DNA from: an uncultured Chryseobacterium sp.
Lineage (GTDB): Bacteria > Bacteroidota > Bacteroidia > Flavobacteriales > Weeksellaceae
Assembly (NCBI GenBank): GCA_913775525.1
Contig: CAJYLH010000041.1
Coordinates: forward strand, 57,592-121,591
Length of the DNA stretch: 64,000 nt
Direction: 5' to 3'
The notes beneath the pieces were generated by a model. The model was not told the DNA's origin. It did not search any database and saw only the letters and a list, made by a program, of their open reading frames with translations. The translations under genes were made by a program, and so were the position numbers. Below, one piece after another: positions 50,675 through 59,568 of the stretch (position 1 is the stretch's first letter; each line of letters begins with the position of its first letter).

Positions 50675-51850
50675 ATGAAGAAGATCATCTCCGGATTATT
50701 TCTGTGTATAGGGGTATTGATATTTTCCCAGGAATCCATCCAGTTTCAGGATGTGCCTTTCAAAGACCTTATTGCAAAAGCGAAGAAAGAAAATAAAATT
50801 ATCTTTATCGATGCCTATGCATCCTGGTGCGGCCCCTGTAAGATGATGGAGAGAAATGTATTTACCAAAAAACCTGTCGGAGACTATTTCAATACCAATT
50901 TCGTGAATGCGAGATTCGATATGGAAAAAGGAGAAGGAAGGGAAATTGCGGCCAAATTCGGAGTGAGATCCTACCCTACTTATCTCTTCCTGAATGGTGA
51001 CGGAGAGCTTGTATCACAAAACTTCGGGTATATGGAAGAAAGCCTGTTCCTATCGATGGCTCAGGATGTTAATTCACCCAACAATAAAAAAGGTTCATTG
51101 AAGGACAGGTTTGCCAAAGGGGAAAAAGACCCGGAATTCCTGATCAACATCATGAAGCTGAACTCCAGTTCCGATTTTGATTTCGCCAAAAAAGCGTCAG
51201 AAAGATATTTTGAAAATAAAAAAGCAACCGATGAGCTTTCCAAAGAAGATATCGGCTACCTTCTTTTTTTCCTGAAGTCAAGTGAAGATGACAATTATAA
51301 GGTTTTCACAGCAAGGAAAGCACAGATTATCCAACAGCTTCCGGAAGAAACCTATAAGCAGTTTGATAACCAGCTGAAGCTCGCCAAAATTGTGGAACAG
51401 TCTATTGATGATAAGACTAAAACCATTAACAGCGCTTACTTTATGAAAGCAGCGGAGCCGTTGGTAGGTACGTATGACGCCACCCTAAAGCTCAATCAGA
51501 CCAAGCTGGCGTATTATGAGCAGAATGCCAATTTTCCTGAATATGAAAAGGCGGCCCTGGAATATTATAAAAACTCAGATTCCTTTGAACCGAATGAACT
51601 GCTGAAAGCGGCATGGATATTTTCGGAACATGTGAAGAATACTGCATCCCTGAAAAAGGCGGCAGAATGGGCGGAAAAATCCGTTATGAGAGGAGAAACA
51701 TCTGAGAACACCTATATCCTTGCGAAACTGTATTTTTTAACCGGAAATATGGAAATGGCCAAAACCTATGCGGAAATGGCCAAGAAGATGGCCATCCAGT
51801 CAGGCAAAGATGCCTCGCTTTCAGAAGACTTACTTAATCAGATAAAATAA
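50675..51850 (+). CDS. Exported thioredoxin-domain protein with helical C-terminal part
   Basis: A 391-residue protein. A signal peptide (ISGLFLCIGVLIFS) is followed by a thioredoxin-like domain with the redox motif YASWCGPCKMMERNVF at about residues 46-61 and cis-Pro in VRSYPTYLFL. From about 150 to the end it is helical, with TPR-like features (ENTYILAKLYFLTGNMEMAK). It probably acts on thiols in the periplasm. A TATCTTCG box (50646-50653) lies 21 nt upstream. Two further genes follow at 5-bp and 1-bp spacing, making an operon. Confidence 0.85.
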   Translation: MKKIISGLFLCIGVLIFSQESIQFQDVPFKDLIAKAKKENKIIFIDAYASWCGPCKMMERNVFTKKPVGDYFNTNFVNARFDMEKGEGREIAAKFGVRSYPTYLFLNGDGELVSQNFGYMEESLFLSMAQDVNSPNNKKGSLKDRFAKGEKDPEFLINIMKLNSSSDFDFAKKASERYFENKKATDELSKEDIGYLLFFLKSSEDDNYKVFTARKAQIIQQLPEETYKQFDNQLKLAKIVEQSIDDKTKTINSAYFMKAAEPLVGTYDATLKLNQTKLAYYEQNANFPEYEKAALEYYKNSDSFEPNELLKAAWIFSEHVKNTASLKKAAEWAEKSVMRGETSENTYILAKLYFLTGNMEMAKTYAEMAKKMAIQSGKDASLSEDLLNQIK

Positions 51851-51855
51851 CACAG

Positions 51856-52479
51856 ATGAAATATACTTTATTAACCGCAGCTTTAACCCTGTTGGTATCA
51901 GGAAATATTCATGCTCAGGAACAGGAGTCATCCAAAAGCCTTTACATCAAAGGAAATGCATTATTTATTCCAATAGGAGTTCTTAACGCAGGGGTAGAAT
52001 ACCAGCTCAGCAAGAAATATACTTTACAGGGAGATATTTTTATTTCTCCATGGAAATCATTTGCGGGGCATGAGTTTCAGTATTATTCTGTTTCTGCAGA
52101 AGGGAGGTATTATTTTGATGAAGCTTTCAGGCACTGGTATGTCGGAGCTAATATAGCGACTTCGGCTTTTGTCCTGCAGAAGTGGAATTACTGGAAAGCC
52201 GGGGTGTACGAAAATAAAGAAACCGGTGAAAAGTATGAAAATTCAGAACTGTATCAGAGAGGACATTCGGTCATTTTCGGAATCACAGCCGGGTACCAGT
52301 TTAACCTTTCAGAACGATGGAATATTGACATCTACGCCACGGCCGGGACATCCCAGGATTTTTACAAAGGGTATGAAAGAAGCACCGGAAGGCGCTACGA
52401 TTCTGCCCAGAAATTCAATAAAAGCGGTGAAATTCTGCCTTACAGGGGGGGCGTAATGATTTCCTATAAACTCAAATAA
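51856..52479 (+). CDS. DUF3575-type outer-membrane beta-barrel protein
   Basis: A 207-residue exported protein. After a signal peptide (LLTAALTLLVSGNIHAQ), alternating beta strands form what looks like an eight-strand barrel, with LYIKGNALFIPIGVLNAGVE at the start, DIFISPWKSFAGHEF, and a C terminus YRGGVMISYKLK. The layout fits DUF3575 proteins of Bacteroidota. It is the second gene of the thioredoxin-protein operon. Function unknown. Confidence 0.78.
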   Translation: MKYTLLTAALTLLVSGNIHAQEQESSKSLYIKGNALFIPIGVLNAGVEYQLSKKYTLQGDIFISPWKSFAGHEFQYYSVSAEGRYYFDEAFRHWYVGANIATSAFVLQKWNYWKAGVYENKETGEKYENSELYQRGHSVIFGITAGYQFNLSERWNIDIYATAGTSQDFYKGYERSTGRRYDSAQKFNKSGEILPYRGGVMISYKLK

Positions 52480-52480
52480 T

Positions 52481-52687
52481 ATGAAACTATTCGGACAAAA
52501 ACACCTGATCATCTGTGCCATTACCTTTGTCATCCTTTTCCTGATGAATTATATCGGGAATGATTTGCCTGACAAGTTACAGAGAGCGCTTCTAACGGCA
52601 TTTGCAGGGGTAATCGGTTTATCTATAGGGCTTATCATCTATAACAGGGGCAAGAATGATAACCAGCCTCCTCAGAATTTTGACTAG
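52481..52687 (+). CDS. Small two-helix membrane protein
   Basis: A 68-residue protein with two membrane helices (LIICAITFVILFLMNYIG and ALLTAFAGVIGLSIGLIIY) and a polar tail. It starts 1 bp after the DUF3575 stop. Its stop TAG overlaps the stop of the convergent NamZ gene in the palindrome CTAG, so the two genes end on the same four bases. Confidence 0.7.
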   Translation: MKLFGQKHLIICAITFVILFLMNYIGNDLPDKLQRALLTAFAGVIGLSIGLIIYNRGKNDNQPPQNFD

Positions 52688-53880
52688 TCCTGATATACGA
52701 CATACTTACTTCTGATCTTTTCGAACTTTTCAAGATCCGGCTGCCAGGATTTTTTAATATCCGAAACTGATGTCCCTTTAATGATCTGTTTTCTCAGTTC
52801 ATCTGTACCCGCAAGCTTATCAAACCAAAGGTTTTTGAGGAAAAAATCCTGTCCTGGATTTTTATAATGTTGATATGCCTTGATCACCCATTCCAGATTC
52901 AGTGCACGCAGGTCTCCAGGATACTCAGAAAGATTCTCTCCGTAACATAATTTACCGTTCAGGAACGGGTCTTTAGCTCCGGCATTTGGTTTTGGAGTGA
53001 ATGAATAAGGCAAACCTTTCGTCCATGGAGAGCCGTAAATCTGAAAAGGCAGAGACGTTCCCCTACCCACAGAAACCTGGGTACCTTCAAAAAAGCACAG
53101 GCTTGGATAAAGATTGATTGACTTATCGTTCGGAAGATTAGGAGAAGGCTTATCTGAAATAGCGTAGCGCTGTTTTTTATGGTAGTTTTTCATCGATACC
53201 AGGGTATACTTAGCCTGAATGCCATTCTTCAGCCATTTTTCACCATTCACCATTTTCCCATACTCACCAATGGTAAGCCCGTATACCACCGGAACTTCAT
53301 GGAGACCAACAAAACTGGACCATTTCTGTCTCAGTACAGGTCCGTCCGTGTATCCGTCATGGGGATTGGGCCTGTCCAGCACCATGACCTCAACATTATT
53401 TTCAGCCGCAGCTTCCATAAGATAGGTAAGCGTTGAAATATAGGTATAAAACCTGACGCCAACATCCTGAATATCGAATACGACAATATCAATTCCTTTT
53501 AATTGTTCAGGCGTAGGTTTTTTGTTATTTCCGTACAGAGAAATAACAGGAATCCCGGTCTTGGCATCAGTACCGTTCTTTACGGTCTCACCGGCATCCG
53601 CATCTCCCCGGAAGCCATGTTCAGGAGCGAAGATAGATTTGATACGGATGTTATTTTTAATCAGGAAATCTACCAGATAAGTTCTGTCATGCATCAGCCC
53701 GGTCTGATTGGTCACAACACCAACCGTCTTATTTCTGAGCAGGGGAATGTATTTTTCCGGCTGGTCGGCTCCTGTCGCAAAGCCGGATTCCTTCTGAGCC
53801 TGAGAATAACATTGGTTGAATACTCCTAAAAAAATTAGGCAAATAAAAAGTAAATTTTTAATTTTGAAATCTAAATTCAT
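52684..53880 (-). CDS. namZ: NamZ-type exo-beta-N-acetylmuramidase (DUF1343)
   Basis: A 398-residue exported protein of the NamZ/DUF1343 family, which releases N-acetylmuramic acid from peptidoglycan fragments. A signal peptide (LLFICLIFLGVFNQCYSQ) leads to NKTVGVVTNQTGLM, IFAPEHGFRGDADAGE, FDIQDVGVRFYTYISTLTYL and MVLDRPNPHDGYTDGP, all conserved. I chose ATG 53880, which opens the signal peptide; an upstream start at 54102 would run through the divergent permease gene. A TATCTTTG box at 53926-53933 on the minus strand is its likely promoter. Confidence 0.92.
   Translation of the reverse strand: MNLDFKIKNLLFICLIFLGVFNQCYSQAQKESGFATGADQPEKYIPLLRNKTVGVVTNQTGLMHDRTYLVDFLIKNNIRIKSIFAPEHGFRGDADAGETVKNGTDAKTGIPVISLYGNNKKPTPEQLKGIDIVVFDIQDVGVRFYTYISTLTYLMEAAAENNVEVMVLDRPNPHDGYTDGPVLRQKWSSFVGLHEVPVVYGLTIGEYGKMVNGEKWLKNGIQAKYTLVSMKNYHKKQRYAISDKPSPNLPNDKSINLYPSLCFFEGTQVSVGRGTSLPFQIYGSPWTKGLPYSFTPKPNAGAKDPFLNGKLCYGENLSEYPGDLRALNLEWVIKAYQHYKNPGQDFFLKNLWFDKLAGTDELRKQIIKGTSVSDIKKSWQPDLEKFEKIRSKYVVYQD
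53859..53866 (+). promoter_or_regulatory. TAnnTTTG -7 box of the permease, inside namZ
   Basis: TAATTTTG on the plus strand, 18 nt before the TTG start at 53885. It lies within the signal-peptide codons of namZ. Confidence 0.45.
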
Positions 53881-53884
53881 AAAC

Positions 53885-55114
53885 TTGAGCTTTCCTTTAT
53901 ATTTCTCCAGAAAAATAGCACTTTCCAAAGATAACAAAAATAACCTTTCGAGGGTGATTATCTTTATCGGCAGGCTCTCCGTGGCACTCGGAATCATTGT
54001 TTCCCTGATCACGGTTTCTACGGGTTTCGGCTCAAAAAAAGCCATAAAGGAAAGACTGGCAGATTTCAGCGGCCACATTACCATAAAATCCACGCGGTCC
54101 AATTCTTCCTACAATACATCTGTCCTGGACAATAATGGCCTTGAGCTTAATAAAATCAAAGCACTGCCGGATGTGCAGAGTGTTCAGAAATATGCCATGG
54201 TCACAGGGATTATGCGCAACGAACATAATTTTGCCGGCGTGATCTTTAAAGGAGTCGGAAAAGATTTCGACAGCCTGCGTTTTAAAAAATTCCTCATCGC
54301 AGGAACCACTCCTAGAATAACGGAACAGGGCTACAACAACGGCATTACCATTTCGCAGAAAGTGGCCAATGACCTTCACCTGAAAGTCAAAGACAGCATT
54401 GTCACCATCTTTTCAAAAACAGATCAGAAACCTGTTTACAGGAAATTTGAAGTGGTGGGCATTTACAAGACAGATATTAAAATGATTGATGACCAGTTCG
54501 TGATTGGCGACATCAACCAGGTCAGGAAAATCCAGGATATGAAACCAAATGAAGCAGGCGGAATCGACATTTTCCTTGACAATGTAAACGACATCGATGC
54601 TGTTTTTCCGGAGGTTGAACAACTGATCGGCTATAAGAATTATGCTGAAAAAGCAACCGAAAAATACCCTCAGATTACCGACTGGATCAGTATTTTCGAT
54701 ACCAATATTGCGCTGATCATCGTCATTATGCTGATCGTTGTGGTCATCAATATCATTATGGTCCTTTTAATCCTGATTATTGAACGCACCAATTCCATCG
54801 GACTTCTTAAAACGCTGGGTGCAAGCAATGCGCAGATCCGGGCTACATTCATCAATTATACGCTGATCATCATGGTTCCAGGGCTTTTATGCGGAAACCT
54901 GATTGGCATCGGATTGTTGCTGCTTCAGAAATTCCTGGGCATTATCCGGCTGAATCCTGAAAATTATTATGTCAGTACCGTTCCTGTAGACCTTAATCCT
55001 GTGGCCATCATTTCCATCTCCCTGGGAATCCTTCTTATTTCCGGCCTCGCCCTCATTATTCCGAGTTATCTGATCAGTAAGATTTCTCCGGTGAAGGCGA
55101 TTAAGTATAATTAG
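53885..55114 (+). CDS. FtsX/LolE-type ABC permease
   Basis: A 409-residue permease: an N-terminal helix (FIGRLSVALGIIVSLITVST), a large periplasmic MacB-PCD-like domain (about 55-270) and three C-terminal helices containing RTNSIGLLKTLGASNAQIRA, the FtsX-family hallmark. This layout is shared with LolC/E lipoprotein release and MacB-type exporters. No ATPase gene is adjacent. There is no ATG near the conserved start; TTG at 53885 (MSFPLYFSRKIALSKDNK) is chosen because it follows the promoter box. Longer TTG starts at 53864 and 53816 exist. Confidence 0.85.
   Translation: MSFPLYFSRKIALSKDNKNNLSRVIIFIGRLSVALGIIVSLITVSTGFGSKKAIKERLADFSGHITIKSTRSNSSYNTSVLDNNGLELNKIKALPDVQSVQKYAMVTGIMRNEHNFAGVIFKGVGKDFDSLRFKKFLIAGTTPRITEQGYNNGITISQKVANDLHLKVKDSIVTIFSKTDQKPVYRKFEVVGIYKTDIKMIDDQFVIGDINQVRKIQDMKPNEAGGIDIFLDNVNDIDAVFPEVEQLIGYKNYAEKATEKYPQITDWISIFDTNIALIIVIMLIVVVINIIMVLLILIIERTNSIGLLKTLGASNAQIRATFINYTLIIMVPGLLCGNLIGIGLLLLQKFLGIIRLNPENYYVSTVPVDLNPVAIISISLGILLISGLALIIPSYLISKISPVKAIKYN
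53926..53933 (-). promoter_or_regulatory. TAnnTTTG -7 box of namZ, inside the permease gene
   Basis: TATCTTTG on the minus strand, 45 nt before the namZ ATG. It lies within the first codons of the divergent permease. Confidence 0.5.
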
Positions 55115-55119
55115 GGGTT

Positions 55120-55175
55120 AGATTTTAGATAGCAGATGCTAGACTTCAGATTTCAGACTTTAGATGATAGACTTT
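55120..55175. repeat. Heptanucleotide array, AGAYNNN type, eight units
   Basis: Eight consecutive 7-bp units (AGATTTT, AGATAGC, AGATGCT, AGACTTC and so on) start 5 bp after the permease stop. Same pattern and same placement as the array at 14549. Confidence 0.85.
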
Positions 55176-55270
55176 TGGCAGGAGGTTTTGGGGCATGGGT
55201 TGCAAAGATGTTATCACAGTTCTGACTGATCTCCAGTACCTGTTTGGTTTTTCATTATAATTTAAAGCCG

Positions 55271-55278
55271 TATCTTTG
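55271..55278 (+). promoter_or_regulatory. TAnnTTTG -7 box of the cysteine synthase gene
   Basis: TATCTTTG, 20 nt before the ATG, with TTTGG about 25 nt further upstream. Confidence 0.55.
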
Positions 55279-55298
55279 CGGCGTTTATATAACGATTT

Positions 55299-56282
55299 AT
55301 GAAATACGCTAACAATATTCTTGAAACGATAGGAAATACGCCCCTGGTAAAGCTGAATAAAGTGCTGGGAGAAGATTTCCCCGCGCTGGTTCTGGCCAAA
55401 GTGGAAACCTTCAATCCGGGAAATTCCGTAAAAGACAGAATGGCTGTCAAAATGATCGAAGATGCCGAAAAAGACGGCAGGCTGAAGCCGGGAGGGACTA
55501 TCATTGAAGGCACTTCCGGAAATACCGGAATGGGACTTGCCCTTGCAGCCATCATCAAAGGCTACAAATGTATTTTTGTAACGAATTCAAAACAATCCAA
55601 AGAAAAATGCGATATCCTGCGTGCCGTAGGTGCTGAAGTTATCGTATGCCCTACTGATGTAAAACCTACCGATCCTCGTTCCTATTATTCCGTTTCCAAA
55701 AGACTGGCTACCGAAACGGAAAACGGATGGTATGTCAATCAATATGATAATTTATCCAACAGAGCTGCTCATTATGAGTCAACCGCTCCTGAAATCTGGG
55801 AACAGACAGATGGCAAACTGACCCATTTTGTGGTAGGTGCAGGAACAGGAGGTACCATTACAGGATGCGGAATGTTTTTTAAGGAAAAAAATCCGGGTAT
55901 CAAAGTTATCGGTGTGGATACTTATGGTTCTATCCTGAAAGAGTATCATGAAACCGGTGAGCTTCACTATGATCATGCCTATACTTACATCACGGAAGGA
56001 ATCGGGGAAGATATCATTCCTGACAATTACGACATGTCCATCATAGACCACTTTGAAAAGGTAACAGATAAAGATGGTGCTCTTTACGCAAGAAAACTGG
56101 CTAAAGAAGAAGGTATTTTCTGCGGTTACTCTGCCGGAAGCGCCATCGCTTCACTGGTACAGATGAAAGACCAGTTCACGAAAGATGATGTCATTGTTGT
56201 TTTGCTCCATGACCACGGCTCAAGATACGTAGGTAAAGTATATAACGATGAATGGATGAGAGAAATGGGCTGGCTTGACTAA
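55299..56282 (+). CDS. PLP-dependent cysteine/cystathionine beta-synthase
   Basis: A 327-residue fold-type II PLP enzyme. The Schiff-base Lys lies in FNPGNSVKDRMAVKMIE, the substrate loop is EGTSGNTGMGLALAA, and the phosphate loop is VVGAGTGGTITGCG. The stretch GEDIIPDNYDMSIIDHFEKV is more typical of cystathionine beta-synthase than of CysK, but no CBS regulatory domain is present. It makes cysteine from O-acetylserine and sulfide, or cystathionine from serine and homocysteine. Monocistronic with promoter and terminator in place. Confidence 0.92.
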   Translation: MKYANNILETIGNTPLVKLNKVLGEDFPALVLAKVETFNPGNSVKDRMAVKMIEDAEKDGRLKPGGTIIEGTSGNTGMGLALAAIIKGYKCIFVTNSKQSKEKCDILRAVGAEVIVCPTDVKPTDPRSYYSVSKRLATETENGWYVNQYDNLSNRAAHYESTAPEIWEQTDGKLTHFVVGAGTGGTITGCGMFFKEKNPGIKVIGVDTYGSILKEYHETGELHYDHAYTYITEGIGEDIIPDNYDMSIIDHFEKVTDKDGALYARKLAKEEGIFCGYSAGSAIASLVQMKDQFTKDDVIVVLLHDHGSRYVGKVYNDEWMREMGWLD

Positions 56283-56307
56283 GCATGCTTTTTTCTAACC
56301 ATAAAAA

Positions 56308-56337
56308 AACCAGGGCACAAATCCATGTGCCCTGGTT
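56308..56337. terminator. Bidirectional terminator
   Basis: AACCAGGGCACA / TGTGCCCTGGTT, a perfect 12-bp stem with a 6-nt loop, flanked by A-runs and T-runs, lies between the convergent synthase and YcxB-like genes. Confidence 0.92.
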
Positions 56338-56339
56338 TT

Positions 56340-56870
56340 TTATTTATTATCCATATAATTCTTAATGGCCTTTTTTAAGTACTGATAATCACTGTTACTC
56401 ATAGCTGCTGCGGGAAACATATAACTGTATTTACCCTCCAGCGCTATGTATTTTTCCTGAATGTCAAAATGCGTAAACTCTTTCCATTCACTGGTTTCCT
56501 TCTCGCCGTCTATATTTACGATAAAGAAATTCCCATCCATCCTGATTTCATATATTTTGCATCTGTCCAGAGTGTTCAGGTAAGCATTGACCTGCTTTTT
56601 CCATCTTGATACTTTATTGATGCTCACGGACAGAAAAACGGCACACAACAGAAAAAGAAAGCTGACAAAATATAAAATCCCTGATTTCTCTTTACTGAAT
56701 TCATCCCTGAACAGAAATAAGATCAAAAGAATCAGCGCGGTGATCATGGTCGTTACTGTTTTCCCTCGGGTTGTTGAAGAGAAAAACAAGCTTCCCTGAT
56801 TTCCGCTGAAGTAAATTTCTTCAAAATACGAACGTTCTGTTTTCAATGCAATCACTTTTTCTTCACTCAT
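56340..56870 (-). CDS. YcxB-like membrane protein
   Basis: A 176-residue protein with two central membrane helices (TTMITALILLILFLF and ILYFVSFLFLLCAVFLSVSI) and a C-terminal domain with a WKEFTHFDIQEKYIAL stretch and FPAAAMSNSDYQYLKKAI. This matches the layout of YcxB-like proteins, whose function is unknown. Single gene; its stop lies 2 bp from the shared terminator. Confidence 0.7.
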   Translation of the reverse strand: MSEEKVIALKTERSYFEEIYFSGNQGSLFFSSTTRGKTVTTMITALILLILFLFRDEFSKEKSGILYFVSFLFLLCAVFLSVSINKVSRWKKQVNAYLNTLDRCKIYEIRMDGNFFIVNIDGEKETSEWKEFTHFDIQEKYIALEGKYSYMFPAAAMSNSDYQYLKKAIKNYMDNK

Positions 56871-56993
56871 ACTATTATCTATCCTGCAAAGCTAACCAAT
56901 TGGGTTGATATGAGCTGATTAAATACCTGCTAAAGATGCATTATCCTTACTTTTCTGATGAGTTTAAGATCTTACTGGTTAATGAATCAGAGA

Positions 56994-57296
56994 TTATCCT
57001 TCTTCATACCGGCTGCCTATGGCGGCCAGTTTGGTCATCAGCTCACGGTTTTTCTGTTTCATATCTTCAAGCTTTTTCAGCATTTCATGGATCACCTCCA
57101 GTCCGGGGAGGTTAATTTCCAGGTCATAATGCCAGTTGGCAAATTTTTCAAATGCAGGCAGGTCCTCGTACATAAGGTAACTTGTTTCATTTTCCGTCTT
57201 CACGGTGAGGAGGCCATTATCCACAAGGTCATTGAAAAATGTAATTTCGATATTGTATATTTTTACGAGTTCTTCCCTCGATATTCTTTCAGTCAT
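56994..57296 (-). CDS. cbpM: Chaperone modulator CbpM
   Basis: A 100-residue MerR-like helical protein: ISREELVKIYNIEITFFNDL, YLMYEDLPAFEKFANWHYDL and a C-terminal coiled coil (VIHEMLKKLEDMKQKNREL). CbpM binds the J-domain of CbpA and blocks its interaction with DnaK. It starts 3 bp after the cbpA stop, the same order as in E. coli, which supports the call. Confidence 0.9.
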   Translation of the reverse strand: MTERISREELVKIYNIEITFFNDLVDNGLLTVKTENETSYLMYEDLPAFEKFANWHYDLEINLPGLEVIHEMLKKLEDMKQKNRELMTKLAAIGSRYEEG

Positions 57297-57299
57297 GGC

Positions 57300-58214
57300 T
57301 CAGGAATTTTTCAGTTGTTCAAAAAGTTCTTTCTGTTTATCGGTAAGCTGGGTCGGGATCTTTACATCATAGGTAACCAGGAGGTCCCCGTAATGCCCTT
57401 CTTTTTTGTACACCGGAAATCCTTTTCCTTTCAAACGTACCGTTGTCCCATTCTGGGTTCCGGGTTTTACTTTTAGGTTGACACTGCCTTCAAGCGTTTT
57501 TATGTTAACCTCTCCTCCAAGCACTGCCGTATACAGATCAATGCTCACCTTGGTTTTCAGATTGTCTCCTACCCTTTCAAAATCAGGATCTGCAGGAATA
57601 TTAAAGGTTATAAACAAATCCCCGGAAGGGCCGCCGTTAACTCCCGGTCCGCCATGTCCTTTCAGCTTGATCTGCTGACCGTCATAGACCCCGGCAGGAA
57701 TGGTAATCCTTACTTTCTTTCCGTTGATTTCAAAAGTTTGCGGATGGGTAACAGCAGCATCCCTCAGGTTCAGGTTCAGCTCAGCATGGACATCCTGCCC
57801 TTTGAATTTTCCTGAAGCACTTCCGCGTGAGCTTCTTCCGAAACCGCCACCGCCGCCGAACATGCTCTGAAAGAAGTCGGAAAAATCTTCACCTTCCCCA
57901 AAATCGGCACCGGAGAATCCTCCTCCGCCGAAATCCTGACCCTGATATTGCCTTTGCTGTTGCTGCTGTGCTTTTTCATATTCCTCTCCGTGTTTCCAGT
58001 GCTCGCCATATTTATCATATTTGGCCCGGTTTTCGGGATTGCTCAGCACTTCATTGGCTTCATTGAGTTCTTTGAATTTTCTCTCTGCTTCTTTATCCCC
58101 GGGATTGAGATCAGGATGAAGCTTCCGGGCCAGTTTCCGGTACGCTTTTTTGATATCATCCTGTGTAGCGTTCTTATCTACGCCCAGAATGCTGTAGTAA
58201 TCTATATAAGCCAT
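57300..58214 (-). CDS. cbpA: DnaJ-type co-chaperone CbpA
   Basis: A 304-residue class B J-protein. The J-domain (about residues 4-68) has the HPD tripeptide in [16 protein letters not shown] Gly/Phe-rich linker ([20 protein letters not shown]) follows at about 90-135, then two C-terminal beta domains ([40 protein letters not shown]). The zinc finger of DnaJ is absent, as in CbpA. It stimulates DnaK ATPase activity. It is divergent from the symporter gene and is followed by cbpM. Confidence 0.93.
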   Translation of the reverse strand: MAYIDYYSILGVDKNATQDDIKKAYRKLARKLHPDLNPGDKEAERKFKELNEANEVLSNPENRAKYDKYGEHWKHGEEYEKAQQQQQRQYQGQDFGGGGFSGADFGEGEDFSDFFQSMFGGGGGFGRSSRGSASGKFKGQDVHAELNLNLRDAAVTHPQTFEINGKKVRITIPAGVYDGQQIKLKGHGGPGVNGGPSGDLFITFNIPADPDFERVGDNLKTKVSIDLYTAVLGGEVNIKTLEGSVNLKVKPGTQNGTTVRLKGKGFPVYKKEGHYGDLLVTYDVKIPTQLTDKQKELFEQLKNS

Positions 58215-58282
58215 AGAACAGTGTTTTCTGAAAAATCAGCAAATTTGATGCTGAAATCATGTATAAAAATGTTAAATAAAGC

Positions 58283-58290
58283 TATCTTTG
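58283..58290 (+). promoter_or_regulatory. TAnnTTTG -7 box of the symporter gene
   Basis: TATCTTTG, 14 nt before the ATG, in the short region between divergent cbpA and symporter genes. Confidence 0.5.
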
Positions 58291-58304
58291 GTTAAAAGCA
58301 GTAT

Positions 58305-59510
58305 ATGAAAGAGGTATTGAAGAATTATTCCGGCATTCTCTGGTTGTTGTCCGGTATCGTATTGGGAAGCATCATCGGAATCGCTGCTCCGGGAACTATA
58401 CCTTACCTGAAACCTCTGGGTGATATTTTCCTGAACCTTCTTTTTGTAAGTGTCGTTCCGCTCGTCTTCTTTGCCGTGGCCAATTCCATAGCTTCGCTTG
58501 AGCAGCAATCTGAATTCGGGAAAATAGTTTTTACCATGATCCTCACTTTTCTGCTGTTCATCATTATTGCGGCGCTTTTTACCATCGGTGCGGTTTACCT
58601 GTTTCCGGTTTCCGGAATCAGCGGAAGTGCGGAAGCCCTTGCAGAAACGGCTTCTGAAGACAGCTGGGGGAACCGGATCGTCAGTTTTTTTACGGTAGGT
58701 GAGTTTACAGAACTCTTTTCCCGTAAAAATATGCTTGCCTTGCTGATCTTTGCTTTCCTCACTGGTTTTGCGGCCAGGAAGTCCGGTGAACAGGGACATG
58801 CCTTCAGGATGTTTATGGCTTCGGGATATGAGGTCATGAAAGAGCTGCTGCTGATCATTATGAAACTGGCTCCCATCGGGCTGGGTGCTTATTTTGCGTA
58901 TCAGGTAGCGACTTTAGGCCCGCAACTGTTCGGTTTCTACGCCAAACCTCTCGGCCTGTATTATATTGCAGGAATCGTTTATTTCTTTGTATTTTTTTCC
59001 CTCTATGCTTTTGTTTCCGATCCCAAAAGCGGAATCAGGAATTTCTGGGGCAACGCGGCCTATCCTACTTTAACAGCTTTGAGTACCTGCAGCAGCTTTG
59101 CTACCATGCCTGCCAATCTCCAGGCTGCCGCAAAAATAGGTATCCCCAATGCGATTTCAAACCTTGTGATTCCTATTGGTACTACATTGCATAAAAACGG
59201 ATCTTCCATGTCTTCGATCATTAAAATCTATGTAGCGTTTATGATTATCGGCCGGGATTTTTTTGAACCTACGAATTTATTGCTGGCCCTTGGGATTACT
59301 GTTTTTGTAAGCATTGTAGCCGGAGGAATTCCCAATGGCGGGTACATCGGGGAAATGCTGATGATTTCAGTTTACAAGCTGCCACAGGAGGCTGTTCCTG
59401 CCGTGATTATTATCGGAACGCTCGTTGATCCGTTAGCTACGGTTCTGAATGCCGTGGGACAGGTGGTGGCTGCGATGTTTGTGAACAGGTTTGTGAAGGT
59501 CGAGGTTTGA
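58305..59510 (+). CDS. Dicarboxylate/amino acid:cation symporter (DAACS)
   Basis: A 401-residue sodium- or proton-coupled symporter of the GltP/DctA family. It has eight helices plus re-entrant loops; the first Ser-rich loop signature is AYPTLTALSTCSSFATMPAN, followed by GTTLHKNGSSMSS and, near the end, IIGTLVDPLATVLNAVGQVV. It takes up glutamate, aspartate or C4-dicarboxylates across the inner membrane. Slightly shorter than E. coli GltP (437). Monocistronic. Confidence 0.93.
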   Translation: MKEVLKNYSGILWLLSGIVLGSIIGIAAPGTIPYLKPLGDIFLNLLFVSVVPLVFFAVANSIASLEQQSEFGKIVFTMILTFLLFIIIAALFTIGAVYLFPVSGISGSAEALAETASEDSWGNRIVSFFTVGEFTELFSRKNMLALLIFAFLTGFAARKSGEQGHAFRMFMASGYEVMKELLLIIMKLAPIGLGAYFAYQVATLGPQLFGFYAKPLGLYYIAGIVYFFVFFSLYAFVSDPKSGIRNFWGNAAYPTLTALSTCSSFATMPANLQAAAKIGIPNAISNLVIPIGTTLHKNGSSMSSIIKIYVAFMIIGRDFFEPTNLLLALGITVFVSIVAGGIPNGGYIGEMLMISVYKLPQEAVPAVIIIGTLVDPLATVLNAVGQVVAAMFVNRFVKVEV

Positions 59511-59518
59511 AAATTTTA

Positions 59519-59553
59519 GATTATAGATTTTAAATTTTAGATTCTGGATTTTG
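59519..59553. repeat. Heptanucleotide array, AGAYNNN type, five units (degenerate)
   Basis: AGATTAT, AGATTTT, AAATTTT, AGATTCT, GGATTTT: five 7-bp units starting 8 bp after the symporter stop. Two have a changed first or second base. Same placement as the arrays at 14549 and 55120. Confidence 0.7.
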
Positions 59554-59568
59554 AGTGTGTTGTATTGG

